64,000 nucleotides of DNA from an uncultured Pelagibacteraceae bacterium (GTDB lineage Bacteria > Pseudomonadota > Alphaproteobacteria > Pelagibacterales > Pelagibacteraceae): NCBI GenBank assembly GCA_902561585.1, contig CACEQK010000002.1, positions 1 to 64,000 on the forward strand, written 5' to 3'. Positions 1 through 8,747 of the stretch are shown piece after piece. Position 1 is the stretch's first letter; each line of letters starts with the position of its first letter. Under the pieces are notes generated by a model. It was not told where the DNA came from, ran no database searches, and was given only the letters and a program-made list of their open reading frames with translations. The position numbers were made by a program, and so were the translations under genes.

Positions 1-928
1 TACCATCAAACTCTAAGATAATATCACCAGCTTTAATTGCAGCTTTGTCAGCAGGGCTATTTTCGCCAACGCTTGCTACTAAAGCACCTTCTGGTTTTTT
101 TAATTTTTCTACGTCAGCGATTTCTTTTGTTACTTCCTGAATTCTTACTCCCAACCAACCTCTTTTTGTTTCACCAAACTCCATAAGTTGATCAATTACA
201 TTTGATGCAGCGTTTGATGGAATTGCAAAACCAATTCCAATTGATCCTGATTGACCTGGCGCTATGATTGCAGTGTTAATACCGATCACTTCACCTTTTA
301 AATTAAATAAAGGTCCGCCAGAATTACCTTGGTTAATCGATGCATCTGTTTGGATGAAGTCGTCGTATCTTGTTAAATTAATATCTCTGTTACGTGCAGA
401 AATAATTCCTGCTGTTACTGTTCCGCCTAAACCAAATGGATTTCCAATTGCAACTGCCCAATCTCCAACTCTCGCTTTGTCAGAATCACCAAAACTAACT
501 GTAGTAAATTTATCTTTTGTCTCCATTTTTAAAACAGCAATATCCATGTACGGATCAGCACCAACTACTTTTGCTTTGTATTCTTTATCTCCTACTTTGA
601 CTAAAATATCTTCAGCGTTAGCTATAACGTGATTATTTGTAATTACTGTTCCGTTCTCTTTAATTATAAAACCAGATCCTAAAGAAGAAGCTTGTCTCTC
701 TCTTGGTTGATCAAAATCCTTAAACATTTCGCCAAATGGCGATCCTGGAGGAAACTGAAAGGGAAAAGGATTAGAGGTTGTTCTTACTGTTTGTGTTGTT
801 GAAATATTTACAACTGAAGGCATTAATTTATCAGCTAAATCTGCAAATGAGTCTGGAACAGGTTTAGCTTGTAAAACTGTAAAACTAAATATGAAAAATC
901 CGAGAAATATTTTTCTTAAAAAGATCAT
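1..928 (-). CDS. degP: Periplasmic serine protease DegP/DegQ (Do family), C-terminus cut by window edge
   Basis: This is a trypsin-like envelope protease/chaperone that degrades or refolds misfolded periplasmic proteins. The visible part is about 309 residues. It begins with a signal peptide (MIFLRKIFLGFFIFSF..., ending near LQA-KP). The catalytic triad is visible as TNNHVI (His near residue 100), MDIAVLK (Asp near 129) and QGNSGGPL (Ser near 203). A PDZ domain starts at about GWLGVRIQEV and is still open at base 1, so the rest, including any second PDZ domain, lies outside the window. The ATG at 928 overlaps the TGA of the upstream DUF2065 gene as ATGA, so translation is probably coupled. 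It sits downstream of hflK-hflC, a common alphaproteobacterial quality-control arrangement. DegP versus DegQ cannot be decided here. Confidence 0.93.
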   Translation of the reverse strand, partial: MIFLRKIFLGFFIFSFTVLQAKPVPDSFADLADKLMPSVVNISTTQTVRTTSNPFPFQFPPGSPFGEMFKDFDQPRERQASSLGSGFIIKENGTVITNNHVIANAEDILVKVGDKEYKAKVVGADPYMDIAVLKMETKDKFTTVSFGDSDKARVGDWAVAIGNPFGLGGTVTAGIISARNRDINLTRYDDFIQTDASINQGNSGGPLFNLKGEVIGINTAIIAPGQSGSIGIGFAIPSNAASNVIDQLMEFGETKRGWLGVRIQEVTKEIADVEKLKKPEGALVASVGENSPADKAAIKAGDIILEFDG

Positions 929-1113
929 TTAATTTTTATATACCAAATTATTAAAAAACCTATAATCAAAAAAACAATTCCTAAGGTTCTTAGTTTACTC
1001 TCAGGTATGTTTTTAATTAATTCTAAAATATTTTTTATTCTTGACGGGAAAATGGCTAAAAAAAGTCCCTCAATAAATAATAGTAAACCTATTGCTGTAA
1101 TTAACTCTTTCAA
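925..1113 (-). CDS. DUF2065 (YjeT-like) small inner-membrane protein
   Basis: This 62-residue protein has two hydrophobic segments, about residues 3-23 and 44-60, separated by a basic loop containing FPSRIKNILELI. Size, the two-helix layout and its place between hflC and degP match the DUF2065/YjeT family, whose function is unknown. It lies 11 bases after hflC and overlaps the degP start by 4 bases (ATGA), so it appears to belong to an hflK-hflC-DUF2065-degP operon. A role in membrane protein quality control is inferred from the neighbours only. Confidence 0.75.
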   Translation of the reverse strand: MKELITAIGLLLFIEGLFLAIFPSRIKNILELIKNIPESKLRTLGIVFLIIGFLIIWYIKIK

Positions 1114-1124
1114 TTGTGGACAAC

Positions 1125-2000
1125 TTATCTTTTTATTACTGGCTTAATTGATTTGCCAAAGAATTTAAAGAATTCACTATCAGGTGATAAAACTAACGAA
1201 GTCTCTCCACCTATTAATGCTTTTTCATAAGCTTGCATCGCTCTATAAAAAGCAAAAAATTGAGGGTCTCTTCCAAAGGCATTAGCAAAAATTTTATTTC
1301 TTTCACCATCGCCTTCACCCTTCATGATCTCAGATTTTTTATTTGCCTCAGCTAAAATTACTGTTACATCTTTGTCAGCTGTTGATCTAATCTTTTGTGC
1401 AATCTCAGCACCTTGAGCTCTAAATTCTTTCGCTTCTCTCTCCCTTTCAGTTTGCATTCTTTTATAAATCGCGTCACTGTTTGCTGGAGGTAAGTCTGCT
1501 CTTTTAATTCTCACATCAACAATCTCAATTCCAAAGTTTTTAGCTTCAGCATTAACTTGAGATTGAATGAGTTGCATTTGTCTTGCTCTATCCGTTGATA
1601 ATAAAGTAGCAAGTTCCTGCGTACCTAATACACCTCTAATTCTTGAATTAATAATCGTTGAAAGTCTTGATCTTGCAACTCTTTCGTTTCCAACAGAAAT
1701 ATAAAACTTTAAAGGATCTACAATCTTAAATCTTGCAAATGCATCTACAATTAATCTTTTTTGATCAGCTGCAATAACTTCTTCGGGATCATTATCTAAG
1801 TTTAAAATTCTTTTATCTAAATAAACTACGTTTTGAATAAATGGTAATTTAAAATTTAATCCAGCTTTAGTTACAATTTTTTTAGGATCACCAAACTGCA
1901 GCACGATTGCTTGGCTTATTTCTTGAACAATAAATAAAGATTGAAATAATACTACTGCTATTAAAACTATTGCAGGAATTATAAGTTTAGCGCCTTTCAT
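1125..2000 (-). CDS. hflC: HflC, SPFH/band-7 membrane protease regulator
   Basis: HflC pairs with HflK to form a large inner-membrane SPFH cage around FtsH and modulates its proteolysis. The 291-residue protein has one N-terminal membrane helix (about residues 5-25, LIIPAIVLIAVVLFQSLFIV). A band-7/SPFH domain follows, beginning at QAIVLQFGDPKKIV, and then a long charged helix rich in Glu/Arg/Ala (KRMQTEREREAKEFRAQG, about 180-230). The start ATG overlaps the hflK stop by one base (TAATG), which supports both the start and coupled translation. Length is normal for the family. Confidence 0.95.
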   Translation of the reverse strand: MKGAKLIIPAIVLIAVVLFQSLFIVQEISQAIVLQFGDPKKIVTKAGLNFKLPFIQNVVYLDKRILNLDNDPEEVIAADQKRLIVDAFARFKIVDPLKFYISVGNERVARSRLSTIINSRIRGVLGTQELATLLSTDRARQMQLIQSQVNAEAKNFGIEIVDVRIKRADLPPANSDAIYKRMQTEREREAKEFRAQGAEIAQKIRSTADKDVTVILAEANKKSEIMKGEGDGERNKIFANAFGRDPQFFAFYRAMQAYEKALIGGETSLVLSPDSEFFKFFGKSIKPVIKR

Positions 2001-3115
2001 TAATTATTGCTCCCTGATTTTTTTAGTTCCGGTAAAGGTAAATAAGGTACTACACCTGAACCTGACTCTTTATCTATAATAACTTTATCAATATCAGCTA
2101 AAACTTTTTCCATCGTCTCTAAATACATTCTCTCTTGTGTAACTTGTTTTGCATTTTTATATTCATTGTAAATTGCTAAAAATCTGCTCGCTTCACCCTC
2201 CGCTTTAGCAACTACCTCTTTTTTATAAGCTTCTGCCTGTTGTAAAACCTGTTCTGCTTCCCCTCGCGCTCTTGGTATAACATCGTTAGCGTAAGCTTCG
2301 GCTTCGTTCTTAGATCTTTCTCTGTCAGCCCTTGCAGCTTGCACATCTCTAAATGCATCGATCACCTGTTCAGGTGGGTCGGCTTGTTGGGTCTGAACCT
2401 GAGTGATTTCTATTCCAGAGCCGTATTCATCTAAAATTTTTTGTGTAATATTTTGAACCTCAATTTCAATACTTGCTCTTCCCTCGGTTAAAATATTTTG
2501 AATTTTGTTTTTTGCTATTACTTCTCTCATTGCTGTTTCAGATGCAGCTTTTACAGTCTCTACTGGACTTTGAATATTGAATAAAAATTTCTGCGCATCT
2601 TTTATAACCCAGAAAACTGAGTAGTTAATATCTACAATATTTTCATCTCCTGTAAGCATTAAACTTTCTTCAGGAACGTTGCCTACACCTGACGATCTAC
2701 CACTATCACTTGCTGGTCTAAAACCAACATCCACTCGGTTAACTTTTGTAACTTTTGGAGTGAGTACTCGCTCAAAAGGAGTTGGAAAGTGATAATGTAA
2801 TCCAGGTTGAGTTGTGTTTACATATTTTCCAAATCTTAAAACAACGCCTTGTTCATCTGGTAAAACCCTGTAAAGGCCACTTGCAACATAAAGCAAAACT
2901 AAAATTAATAATCCAATAACTATTGGTCTTGTGCCTCCAGATTTTCCACCTGAAAATTTATTTATGGTTTTTTGTAAATTTCTTATAATGTCATCAAGAT
3001 TTGGTGGATCTTGTCTTGTGCCAGATCCATTTCCACCAGGAGGACCTTTTCCACCTCCACCTGGAGGCGAACCCCAGGGTGATTGATTCTTTAAAATCTT
3101 GTCTTTAAAACTCAT
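2000..3115 (-). CDS. hflK: HflK, SPFH/band-7 membrane protease regulator
   Basis: HflK is the partner of HflC in the FtsH-regulating complex. The 371-residue protein opens with a Gly/Pro-rich stretch typical of HflK (SPWGSPPGGGGKGPPGGNG). A single membrane helix follows at about 65-83 (IVIGLLILVLLYVASGLY), then the SPFH domain (PDEQGVVLRFGKYVNTTQPG) and a coiled region (DRERSKNEAEAYANDVIPRA). I chose the ATG at 3115 rather than the GTG one codon upstream. It is divergent from mrp with about 80 bases between them, which should hold both promoters. It is the first gene of the hflK-hflC-DUF2065-degP run. Confidence 0.95.
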   Translation of the reverse strand: MSFKDKILKNQSPWGSPPGGGGKGPPGGNGSGTRQDPPNLDDIIRNLQKTINKFSGGKSGGTRPIVIGLLILVLLYVASGLYRVLPDEQGVVLRFGKYVNTTQPGLHYHFPTPFERVLTPKVTKVNRVDVGFRPASDSGRSSGVGNVPEESLMLTGDENIVDINYSVFWVIKDAQKFLFNIQSPVETVKAASETAMREVIAKNKIQNILTEGRASIEIEVQNITQKILDEYGSGIEITQVQTQQADPPEQVIDAFRDVQAARADRERSKNEAEAYANDVIPRARGEAEQVLQQAEAYKKEVVAKAEGEASRFLAIYNEYKNAKQVTQERMYLETMEKVLADIDKVIIDKESGSGVVPYLPLPELKKSGSNN

Positions 3116-3169
3116 CACACTTTATATAGTGACTTTTCACTCGAAAACAAGTTAAGAAGGAGCGCTAAA

Positions 3170-3202
3170 ATGTCTAAATTGTTTAAGAAAGTAAAAAGAT
3201 GA
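3170..3202 (+). CDS. Possible 10-codon leader peptide upstream of mrp
   Basis: A ten-codon ORF ([10 protein letters not shown]) begins at ATG 3170, seven bases after a good Shine-Dalgarno AAGGAG at 3157-3162. It ends in TGA at 3200-3202, overlapping the mrp ATG at 3199 as ATGA. The mrp start has only weak purine-rich sequence before it. The best ribosome binding site in this leader therefore serves the minigene, and mrp may be translated by coupling. The peptide is short and basic, and there is no direct evidence that it is functional. Confidence 0.35.
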   Translation: MSKLFKKVKR

Positions 3203-3993
3203 GCCAAAAACCACCTCCAAAACATTTCGTCAAAACTCCAATTAATGGAACTAAGTCTGTTGTGTTAGTTTCTAGTGCAAAAGGTGGTGTTGGAAAATCT
3301 ACAGTCGCAGTTAATATTGCTTTTGCTCTTCAAAATTTGGGACTAAAAATTGGAATACTTGATGCCGATGTTTACGGACCATCAATTCCAAAACTTATTA
3401 ACTTAAATGAAAAGCCAAAAAGTGAGGATGGAAAAGCAATGATACCTTTAGAAAAATATAACGCACAATGTATGTCTATGGGTTTTTTAGTTGATGAACA
3501 AACTCCTATGATCTGGAGAGGGCCAATGGTTATTAGTGCAATCAAAACAATGACTCAAAATGTTTTATGGAAAGATAGAGATATAATCATAGTTGATATG
3601 CCACCAGGAACTGGCGACACACAATTAACTTTTGCTCAGCAAGTTAAAGTTGATGGAGCAGTAATTGTTTCTACGCCACAAGATTTAGCCTTGCTAGATG
3701 TTAAAAGAGGAATTCAAATGTTTGATAAAACTGGAGTTAAAATTTTAGGCTTAATTGATAATATGAGTTACTTCAAAGGAGATGACGGTAAAGATTATAA
3801 AATTTTTGGTGAGAGTGGTGTTGAAAAAACTGCAAAAGAGTTTACTAAAGATTTCTTAGGTAGCATACCAATTCATCAAGATTTAAGATCTTCAGCTGAT
3901 AAAGGCGAGCCTTTAACTCTTTCAAATCCAGATCATGAAGTTTCAAAATTATTTATGAGTATGGCTGAAAAAATTAAACAATCTTTTCATTAA
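3199..3993 (+). CDS. mrp: Mrp/ApbC-family P-loop ATPase (Fe-S cluster carrier type), short form
   Basis: Mrp proteins are deviant Walker-A ATPases implicated in Fe-S cluster delivery. In this 264-residue protein the deviant Walker A is [11 protein letters not shown] (about 25-35), the Walker B-like region is [13 protein letters not shown], and switch-type [12 protein letters not shown] is present. Two things are unusual. The N-terminal DUF59/MIP18-like domain of longer homologues is absent. The position where many Mrp proteins have a CxxC pair reads [20 protein letters not shown] with no cysteine. The start is supported by family alignment and by the ATGA overlap with the upstream minigene. 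Its 3' end overlaps the convergent thyX by 20 bases. Confidence 0.9.
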   Translation: MSQKPPPKHFVKTPINGTKSVVLVSSAKGGVGKSTVAVNIAFALQNLGLKIGILDADVYGPSIPKLINLNEKPKSEDGKAMIPLEKYNAQCMSMGFLVDEQTPMIWRGPMVISAIKTMTQNVLWKDRDIIIVDMPPGTGDTQLTFAQQVKVDGAVIVSTPQDLALLDVKRGIQMFDKTGVKILGLIDNMSYFKGDDGKDYKIFGESGVEKTAKEFTKDFLGSIPIHQDLRSSADKGEPLTLSNPDHEVSKLFMSMAEKIKQSFH

Positions 3994-4921
3994 AGTTAAA
4001 AGAGGTCATTAGTTCATTCCATTCTCTCTTGGATAAACCAGAACTTTCATGAGATACTTTTTCTCCTTTAACCATTTGTTGAATTACTTTTTTACCTTTA
4101 GCTGAAACATGCACTGCGCCTACTCTATAATCTAAAAATGCTGCGTGAGTAATAGGAACCCATTTTTTAACTGTTTCTAACATAGCTTCAGCATAAACTC
4201 TTATTTCATATTGAGCGTGACTATCAGCTCTTAAAAATAAAAAATTTAATAAATTTAATAAATCTGTTTTCCAGTACCACTGGGTGTAGGAGTTTAAAGT
4301 TAAATTCATTCGCGCTAACTCTCTTGCAAGTCCTACTTTTGCCTCATCTATAGTTGTTCCATCAAATCTTTCGTTAAGCATTTTTTCATAATTATCGTAA
4401 GTTCTTGTAGCGTCATCTTTTAAAATTTTAAGAACTTCATCGGCTTGCTCACCAGTAATTAAATCACCTCTACCTTGTCTATTAGAATTTGATTGTGCTG
4501 ATAATTGATCTTTGGCTGGAATATAAAATTCTTTATCTAATATTGAATACCTTGCTGAGTACTCGTTAACATTTGCTGTTCTGTGCCTAATCCATTGACG
4601 CGCTATAAATATTGGAAGTTTTACATGATATTTTATTTCGCACATTTCAAATGGTGTTGAATGCCAGTGCCTCATTAGATACTTAATTAAACCTTCGTCA
4701 GTTGAAACTTTTTTTGTTCCTTTGCCGTAAGAAACTCTAGCTGACTGAACTATGGAATTATCATCTCCCATATAATCAATTACTCTTACAAATCCATGGT
4801 CTAAAACAGGTAACGCTTCGTAGAGAATTTTTTCTAATTCTTGAGAAGTAACTCTTTTTGTTAAGTTTTTTTGTGCCTGTTGTTCTGTAATTTCTTGCAA
4901 TTGCTCATTGGTTAACTTCAT
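3974..4921 (-). CDS. thyX: Flavin-dependent thymidylate synthase ThyX
   Basis: ThyX makes dTMP from dUMP using FAD, NADPH and methylenetetrahydrofolate, replacing ThyA. The diagnostic ThyX motif is visible as [15 protein letters not shown] at residues 112-126 (family pattern RHRxxSxNExSxRYS). The length of 315 residues is at the long end for the family. The C-terminal half has [25 protein letters not shown], also typical. It is convergent with mrp with a 20-base overlap. An imperfect inverted repeat lies immediately before its ATG, and no clear Shine-Dalgarno is seen. Choice of ThyX over ThyA is usual in small alphaproteobacterial genomes. Confidence 0.95.
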   Translation of the reverse strand: MKLTNEQLQEITEQQAQKNLTKRVTSQELEKILYEALPVLDHGFVRVIDYMGDDNSIVQSARVSYGKGTKKVSTDEGLIKYLMRHWHSTPFEMCEIKYHVKLPIFIARQWIRHRTANVNEYSARYSILDKEFYIPAKDQLSAQSNSNRQGRGDLITGEQADEVLKILKDDATRTYDNYEKMLNERFDGTTIDEAKVGLARELARMNLTLNSYTQWYWKTDLLNLLNFLFLRADSHAQYEIRVYAEAMLETVKKWVPITHAAFLDYRVGAVHVSAKGKKVIQQMVKGEKVSHESSGLSKREWNELMTSFNFNEKIV

Positions 4922-4951
4922 GATAGAAAGATTTATATATCTTTATCTATC
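4922..4951. repeat. Imperfect inverted repeat abutting the thyX start codon
   Basis: GATAGA (4922-4927) plus AAGAT (4928-4932) are mirrored by ATCTT (4939-4943) and TCTATC (4946-4951), with a two-base interruption in the right arm. The repeat ends one base before the thyX ATG, so in the transcript it would form an AT-rich hairpin covering the ribosome binding region, or in DNA it could be an operator. Confidence 0.4.
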
Positions 4952-5038
4952 AAGAAAAAATTAGTAATTTTAAGTTTTTTAAATACCTTGTTAATAATTT
5001 TTTAGTGAATTATACAAAAAAAAGAAAAGAATATTATA

Positions 5039-5728
5039 ATGAAATACACTGGGTGGGAATTAAAGTATTTTGACTCCTCGTCGAATTTTAGAAAATATCA
5101 ATTCTCTTTAATTAATGAGTATATTGGAGAAAAAATCTTAGAAGTTGGTCCAGGAAGTGGTACCTTTGCAAAAAATTTTCTAATTAAAAAAGCTAAAACA
5201 TTACATCTTACTGAAATCAATGAGGATTTATTTGAAAAATTAAAATCTAAATTCAATAGTCACAGTAATGTGGATGTGTACTCAAAAAAAATTAATGAAA
5301 TTGATACAAAATTTGACTCAATTTTTTATTTTGATGTTTTAGAACATATCGAAAGTCATGAGGCAGAAATTGAAACAGCGCTCACAAAATTGAATAAAAA
5401 CGGAAATTTAGTAATAATTGTTCCTGCATTTAATCATTTATATTCTTACTACGATAAATCAATTGGTCATTATAGAAGATATGAAAAAAAATTTTTTAAA
5501 GATTTTATAAGGAAAAATAATTTAATAAAAAAGAAACTTCATTATTTTGACTCAATTGGTTATTTTTTTCTTCTTTTAAATAAATTAATTGATATGAGAA
5601 GTGAGAATAGAGTTAGCCTCGGTACTATAATTTGGAATTTTTTGTGCCCAATTTCGAGAGTCATTGATAAATTATTTTTTCACAAATTTGGTAAGAGTTT
5701 AATTTGTGTTATTCAAAATAATGAATAA
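5039..5728 (+). CDS. Class I SAM-dependent methyltransferase
   Basis: The 229-residue protein carries the glycine-rich SAM-binding motif I ILEVGPGSGTFAKNFL at about residues 33-48. An acidic motif follows (LTEINEDLFEKL), then FDVLEHIESH (motif IV region) and LVIIVPAFNHLYSYYDKSIGHYRRYEKKFF. The last is typical of the Methyltransf_11/23 enzymes found with surface-glycan and lipid genes. The substrate cannot be told. It overlaps the next gene, a polytopic membrane protein, by 8 bases, so the two are probably co-translated and functionally linked. It is strongly AT-rich even compared with the neighbours. Confidence 0.8.
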   Translation: MKYTGWELKYFDSSSNFRKYQFSLINEYIGEKILEVGPGSGTFAKNFLIKKAKTLHLTEINEDLFEKLKSKFNSHSNVDVYSKKINEIDTKFDSIFYFDVLEHIESHEAEIETALTKLNKNGNLVIIVPAFNHLYSYYDKSIGHYRRYEKKFFKDFIRKNNLIKKKLHYFDSIGYFFLLLNKLIDMRSENRVSLGTIIWNFLCPISRVIDKLFFHKFGKSLICVIQNNE

Positions 5729-7295
5729 TAAATCTATAAATATAAGATTTTTTATCTTATCTATCTTGGCATTAAATTATCTAATTCCAATATTGTTCTT
5801 TGGAAACGTTACATTATTTTATCATGATGCTCTAGAGGCTGAAATTGTTTATAATCACGTTATCGGTAAATACCTAGAAGGAAATAAAGAAGCATTTAGT
5901 TTGTTTCTTAATGAGCAAATTCAAATAGAATATTTAAGAAGAGTTTTCCAGCCATTTATTTTTTTATACGTAATTTTTGAGACAGAGACAGCTTACTGGG
6001 TAACAGATATTTTAGTAAAAATCATTTCTTATTTATCTTTTTATGTCCTAGCAAAAAATATTTGTAAAGAAAAATATTATTGCTGTTTGGTAGGTGTATT
6101 ATACGCTTCCATAAATTTGCCCACTCACATTGGTCTAGGCTTTGCTATTGTTCCATATTTAATATATCTGATAAATTTTAAGAATGTTCTAAGATTTAGA
6201 AATTATTTAATTATTATATTTGCAGGTATTAATACTGACATTGTTACAATTATTTATTCAATACCAGTTCTATTTATTCTATCCATTATTTTAAATGACT
6301 CATTGAATATAAAAATTTTCAAAAGATACTTATTAGTAATTCTAATCTTTTTTGCATCAATATTAGTTTCAAATCTTAATCTATTGTCAATTTATTTTGG
6401 TAATTACGAAATACACAGGCTCGAATTCACTAAAGATTATTATTCATTAACGCAATTCATTATAAGTTTTTTTAAGAATTTATTTTATATACCAACTAGT
6501 TTTAATTGGGGGTTTTTTTACAGTTTGCCAATTTTAATTTTTTTGCCTTTACTTTACTTAAGTTTTATTTTTTTAAAGGACAAAAAAACTAAATTTATTT
6601 TTTCCTTAATTTTAACAATTATTTTTCTTATTGAGATAATAAACGTCGAAATATTCGGTCAAATTAAAAGTAATTTACTTGGGTCATTAAATTTTGATTA
6701 TTTTAAAAAAATTCTTCCTTTTATATTTTGTATTTCAATTCTAATTATTCTTTCTAATAAAAAATTTATTTTAAGAAAAGCTTTAATTGCCGCTGTTTCA
6801 CTTTCTATATTTATTTCTCAAATAAATTCCTCGATAATTCCTTTTTACAAAAAATTTATTCTTAATGAGCCTAACTATCGAAATATTTATACTTTTAAAG
6901 AATATTATCTTCATGATGATTATAAAAAACTAAAAAAAATTATTCAGAATGAAAAAACTATATCAGTGGGAATTGATCCAATGATTGCAATTATAAATGA
7001 TATTGCGACTATTGATGGTTACCACAATATTTATCCTTTGAGTTACAAAAAAAAATTTAGAAAAATTATTGAGAAAGAATTAGAGAAGAATTTAGTTTTA
7101 CAAAAATATTATGATAATTGGGGTAGTAGAGTTTATGCTTTTCAAAGTGATCCAAATGAAATTTTGATTAACTTTGAAGAAGCTAAAAATTTAGGTGCAA
7201 AGTATGTTATATCTACTCAAGATTTAGGTGTTGATGGTTTAAAGTTAGTTTGTAGTAAATGTTCAAAATACGTAAAACTATTTTATATTGAATAA
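5721..7295 (+). CDS. Polytopic membrane protein of unknown function
   Basis: The ATG at 5721 was preferred to a GTG five codons upstream. The roughly 524-residue protein has around ten to twelve hydrophobic segments spread through the first 370 residues (for example FFILSILALNYLIPILFF and LILTIIFLIEIINVEIF). A soluble C-terminal domain of about 140 residues ends in a Cys pair (LVCSKCSKYVKLFYIE). The plan of many helices followed by a soluble tail resembles GT-C-type glycosyltransferases or DUF6044/YfhO-like proteins, but I do not recognise a decisive motif. Co-transcription with a methyltransferase suggests a role in modifying an envelope lipid or glycan. It is followed by the tmRNA gene after 25 bases. 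Confidence 0.65.
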   Translation: MNNKSINIRFFILSILALNYLIPILFFGNVTLFYHDALEAEIVYNHVIGKYLEGNKEAFSLFLNEQIQIEYLRRVFQPFIFLYVIFETETAYWVTDILVKIISYLSFYVLAKNICKEKYYCCLVGVLYASINLPTHIGLGFAIVPYLIYLINFKNVLRFRNYLIIIFAGINTDIVTIIYSIPVLFILSIILNDSLNIKIFKRYLLVILIFFASILVSNLNLLSIYFGNYEIHRLEFTKDYYSLTQFIISFFKNLFYIPTSFNWGFFYSLPILIFLPLLYLSFIFLKDKKTKFIFSLILTIIFLIEIINVEIFGQIKSNLLGSLNFDYFKKILPFIFCISILIILSNKKFILRKALIAAVSLSIFISQINSSIIPFYKKFILNEPNYRNIYTFKEYYLHDDYKKLKKIIQNEKTISVGIDPMIAIINDIATIDGYHNIYPLSYKKKFRKIIEKELEKNLVLQKYYDNWGSRVYAFQSDPNEILINFEEAKNLGAKYVISTQDLGVDGLKLVCSKCSKYVKLFYIE

Positions 7296-7320
7296 TTGTA
7301 TAAATTTAATTTTTTTTTTG

Positions 7321-7592
7321 CTAGAATGAATCGTTGGCTTTCCAACTATGACGATAAACGAATTTCGTAATAAACATTACGGACGTGGGGGCAGTACCCA
7401 CCACCTCCACCAAAATTAACAAACGGGGGTGAATTAGGATCGACGGATGTCTAAAGGCTATTCTTTCGTACGAGATGGCTCCGACGTAACGGGCTAATTT
7501 ACAAATGCAAATCAAAAATTTGCACTTGCAGCTTAATTAACTTAGTTAATTAAGTTACGGGGTTCGGGGCACCTGGCAACAGAACGCCCCTT
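7321..7592 (+). ncRNA. ssrA: tmRNA, circularly permuted two-piece form
   Basis: The acceptor piece comes first. The T-stem is GTGGG 7385-7389 with CCCAC 7397-7401, followed by the acceptor strand CACCTCC 7402-7408, discriminator A and encoded CCA at 7410-7412. After a 12-base spacer, the coding piece begins with GGGGGTG 7425-7431. This pairs with CACCTCC over seven bases (one G-U) and leads into the conserved GGATCGACGG. The tag frame runs 7507-7536 (GCA AAT CAA AAA TTT GCA CTT GCA GCT TAA), encoding ANQKFALAA, with the usual -ALAA-like degron end. A TTAATTAA hairpin follows the tag, then a GGGGTTC/GAACGCCCC pseudoknot element ending near 7590 before a short T run. The 5' end of the acceptor piece (about 7321) is approximate. 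This layout is the known alphaproteobacterial form. Confidence 0.93.
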
Positions 7593-7612
7593 CAGTTTTT
7601 TGTAACTTTATA

Positions 7613-8734
7613 ATGACGATAAAAATAGACTTTGTACATAAATTTAAAATAGACAATCAATTAGTAAGAGATTTTTTTAGGGAAAATTGGAAAAGAAAAA
7701 TTGCTCTTCCAGACAAAAATTTTTACGAATGGCAGTTTATTAATGCTCCAGAAAATAAATCAAAAGATTATTGTATAATTGCATTTGATACAAAAAAAAA
7801 GAAAATTTTTGGCGCACTCGGAATTAACAAAAGAACTTTTTTTTTAGAAAATCAACCTATCAAAAGTGCAGAGTTTACAACTTGGGCTGTCTCAAAAGAT
7901 ACTAAAAAATTCGGTTTAGCATCAAATATTGGTTCAAAAATTCTTTTATTTTCAAAATCAAAATTTGATATTTTGATTGGAATGGGTAGCACTGAAGAAG
8001 CGCTTCCTTTGTATATGAGAAGTGGTTTTAAATTTGTTAAATCAATACCAAGATTCGTAAAAGTGATTAATTTAAAAAAGATAGAAAAATTCTCAAAGAT
8101 TAATAAATTAGGTAAAAGACTTTTAATTCAATGGGATTTAAAAGATTCTTTTAAAAATAAATACTCAGTAATTCCTGTAGATAACAAACAATATCAAAAA
8201 CTATTTAATAATTTTAAAAAAAAAAATAATCTTTTTTCAAGAGACTTGCGGCATAAAAAATGGCGATTTAAAAAACATCCATATTATAATTACAAAGAAT
8301 TTTTAATTAAAAAGAATGAAACGAATAAATATTCTTATATTTCTTTTAGGCAAGAAGACTCGATTAAAGATTTTAAGATGATTCATTTGATAGACCTTTA
8401 TGGAGATGAATTTACAAATGAGTGTGCTTTGAATTATATTGTGCAATATGCAAAAAAAAATAGTTATGATGTTATAGACTTTTATTGCACTTCAAGTAAA
8501 ATTTTCAAACATCTTATAAATAATAATTGGTTTTCAATTAATGATGATGACTGTTTTCAGTTTCCCCATTTGTTTCAGCCAGTCGAGATGAGAAGTCCAC
8601 CAACAACTTCATTACTTTATTGGTCAAAAAATAATTTATCTAGTTTAGCGAATTTATCAAAACTTTATGTGACAAAACAAGATGTGGATTTAGATCGCCC
8701 AACCATGCATACTATTAATCAAATTAATAAATAA
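7613..8734 (+). CDS. GNAT-fold acetyltransferase-like protein
   Basis: The 373-residue protein starts with a region resembling GNAT acyltransferases of the type linked to surface-glycan loci. FYEWQFINAPENKS is followed by strand IFGALGINKRTFFLENQPIKSAEFTTWAV, then KKFGLASNIGSKILLF in the position of the acetyl-CoA loop, then MGSTEEALPLYMRSGFKFVKSIPRFVKV (the LYxRxGF signature of GNATs). The C-terminal half may be a second GNAT-like domain. It begins about 20 bases after the tmRNA. The substrate is unknown and the assignment rests on pattern only. Confidence 0.55.
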   Translation: MTIKIDFVHKFKIDNQLVRDFFRENWKRKIALPDKNFYEWQFINAPENKSKDYCIIAFDTKKKKIFGALGINKRTFFLENQPIKSAEFTTWAVSKDTKKFGLASNIGSKILLFSKSKFDILIGMGSTEEALPLYMRSGFKFVKSIPRFVKVINLKKIEKFSKINKLGKRLLIQWDLKDSFKNKYSVIPVDNKQYQKLFNNFKKKNNLFSRDLRHKKWRFKKHPYYNYKEFLIKKNETNKYSYISFRQEDSIKDFKMIHLIDLYGDEFTNECALNYIVQYAKKNSYDVIDFYCTSSKIFKHLINNNWFSINDDDCFQFPHLFQPVEMRSPPTTSLLYWSKNNLSSLANLSKLYVTKQDVDLDRPTMHTINQINK

Positions 8735-8747
8735 AAATTTAAAACAG

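Noticed and set aside
264-632. Plus-strand ORF of 122 codons at the window start
   Set aside because: It is antisense to the conserved DegP protease domain; its composition mirrors the real frame.
7311-7319. T run before the tmRNA as a terminator
   Set aside because: No stable hairpin precedes it; AT-rich genomes have many such runs.
7321-7515. Minus-strand ORF of 64 codons over the tmRNA
   Set aside because: It overlaps the tmRNA pairing elements and tag, and its protein has no recognisable features.
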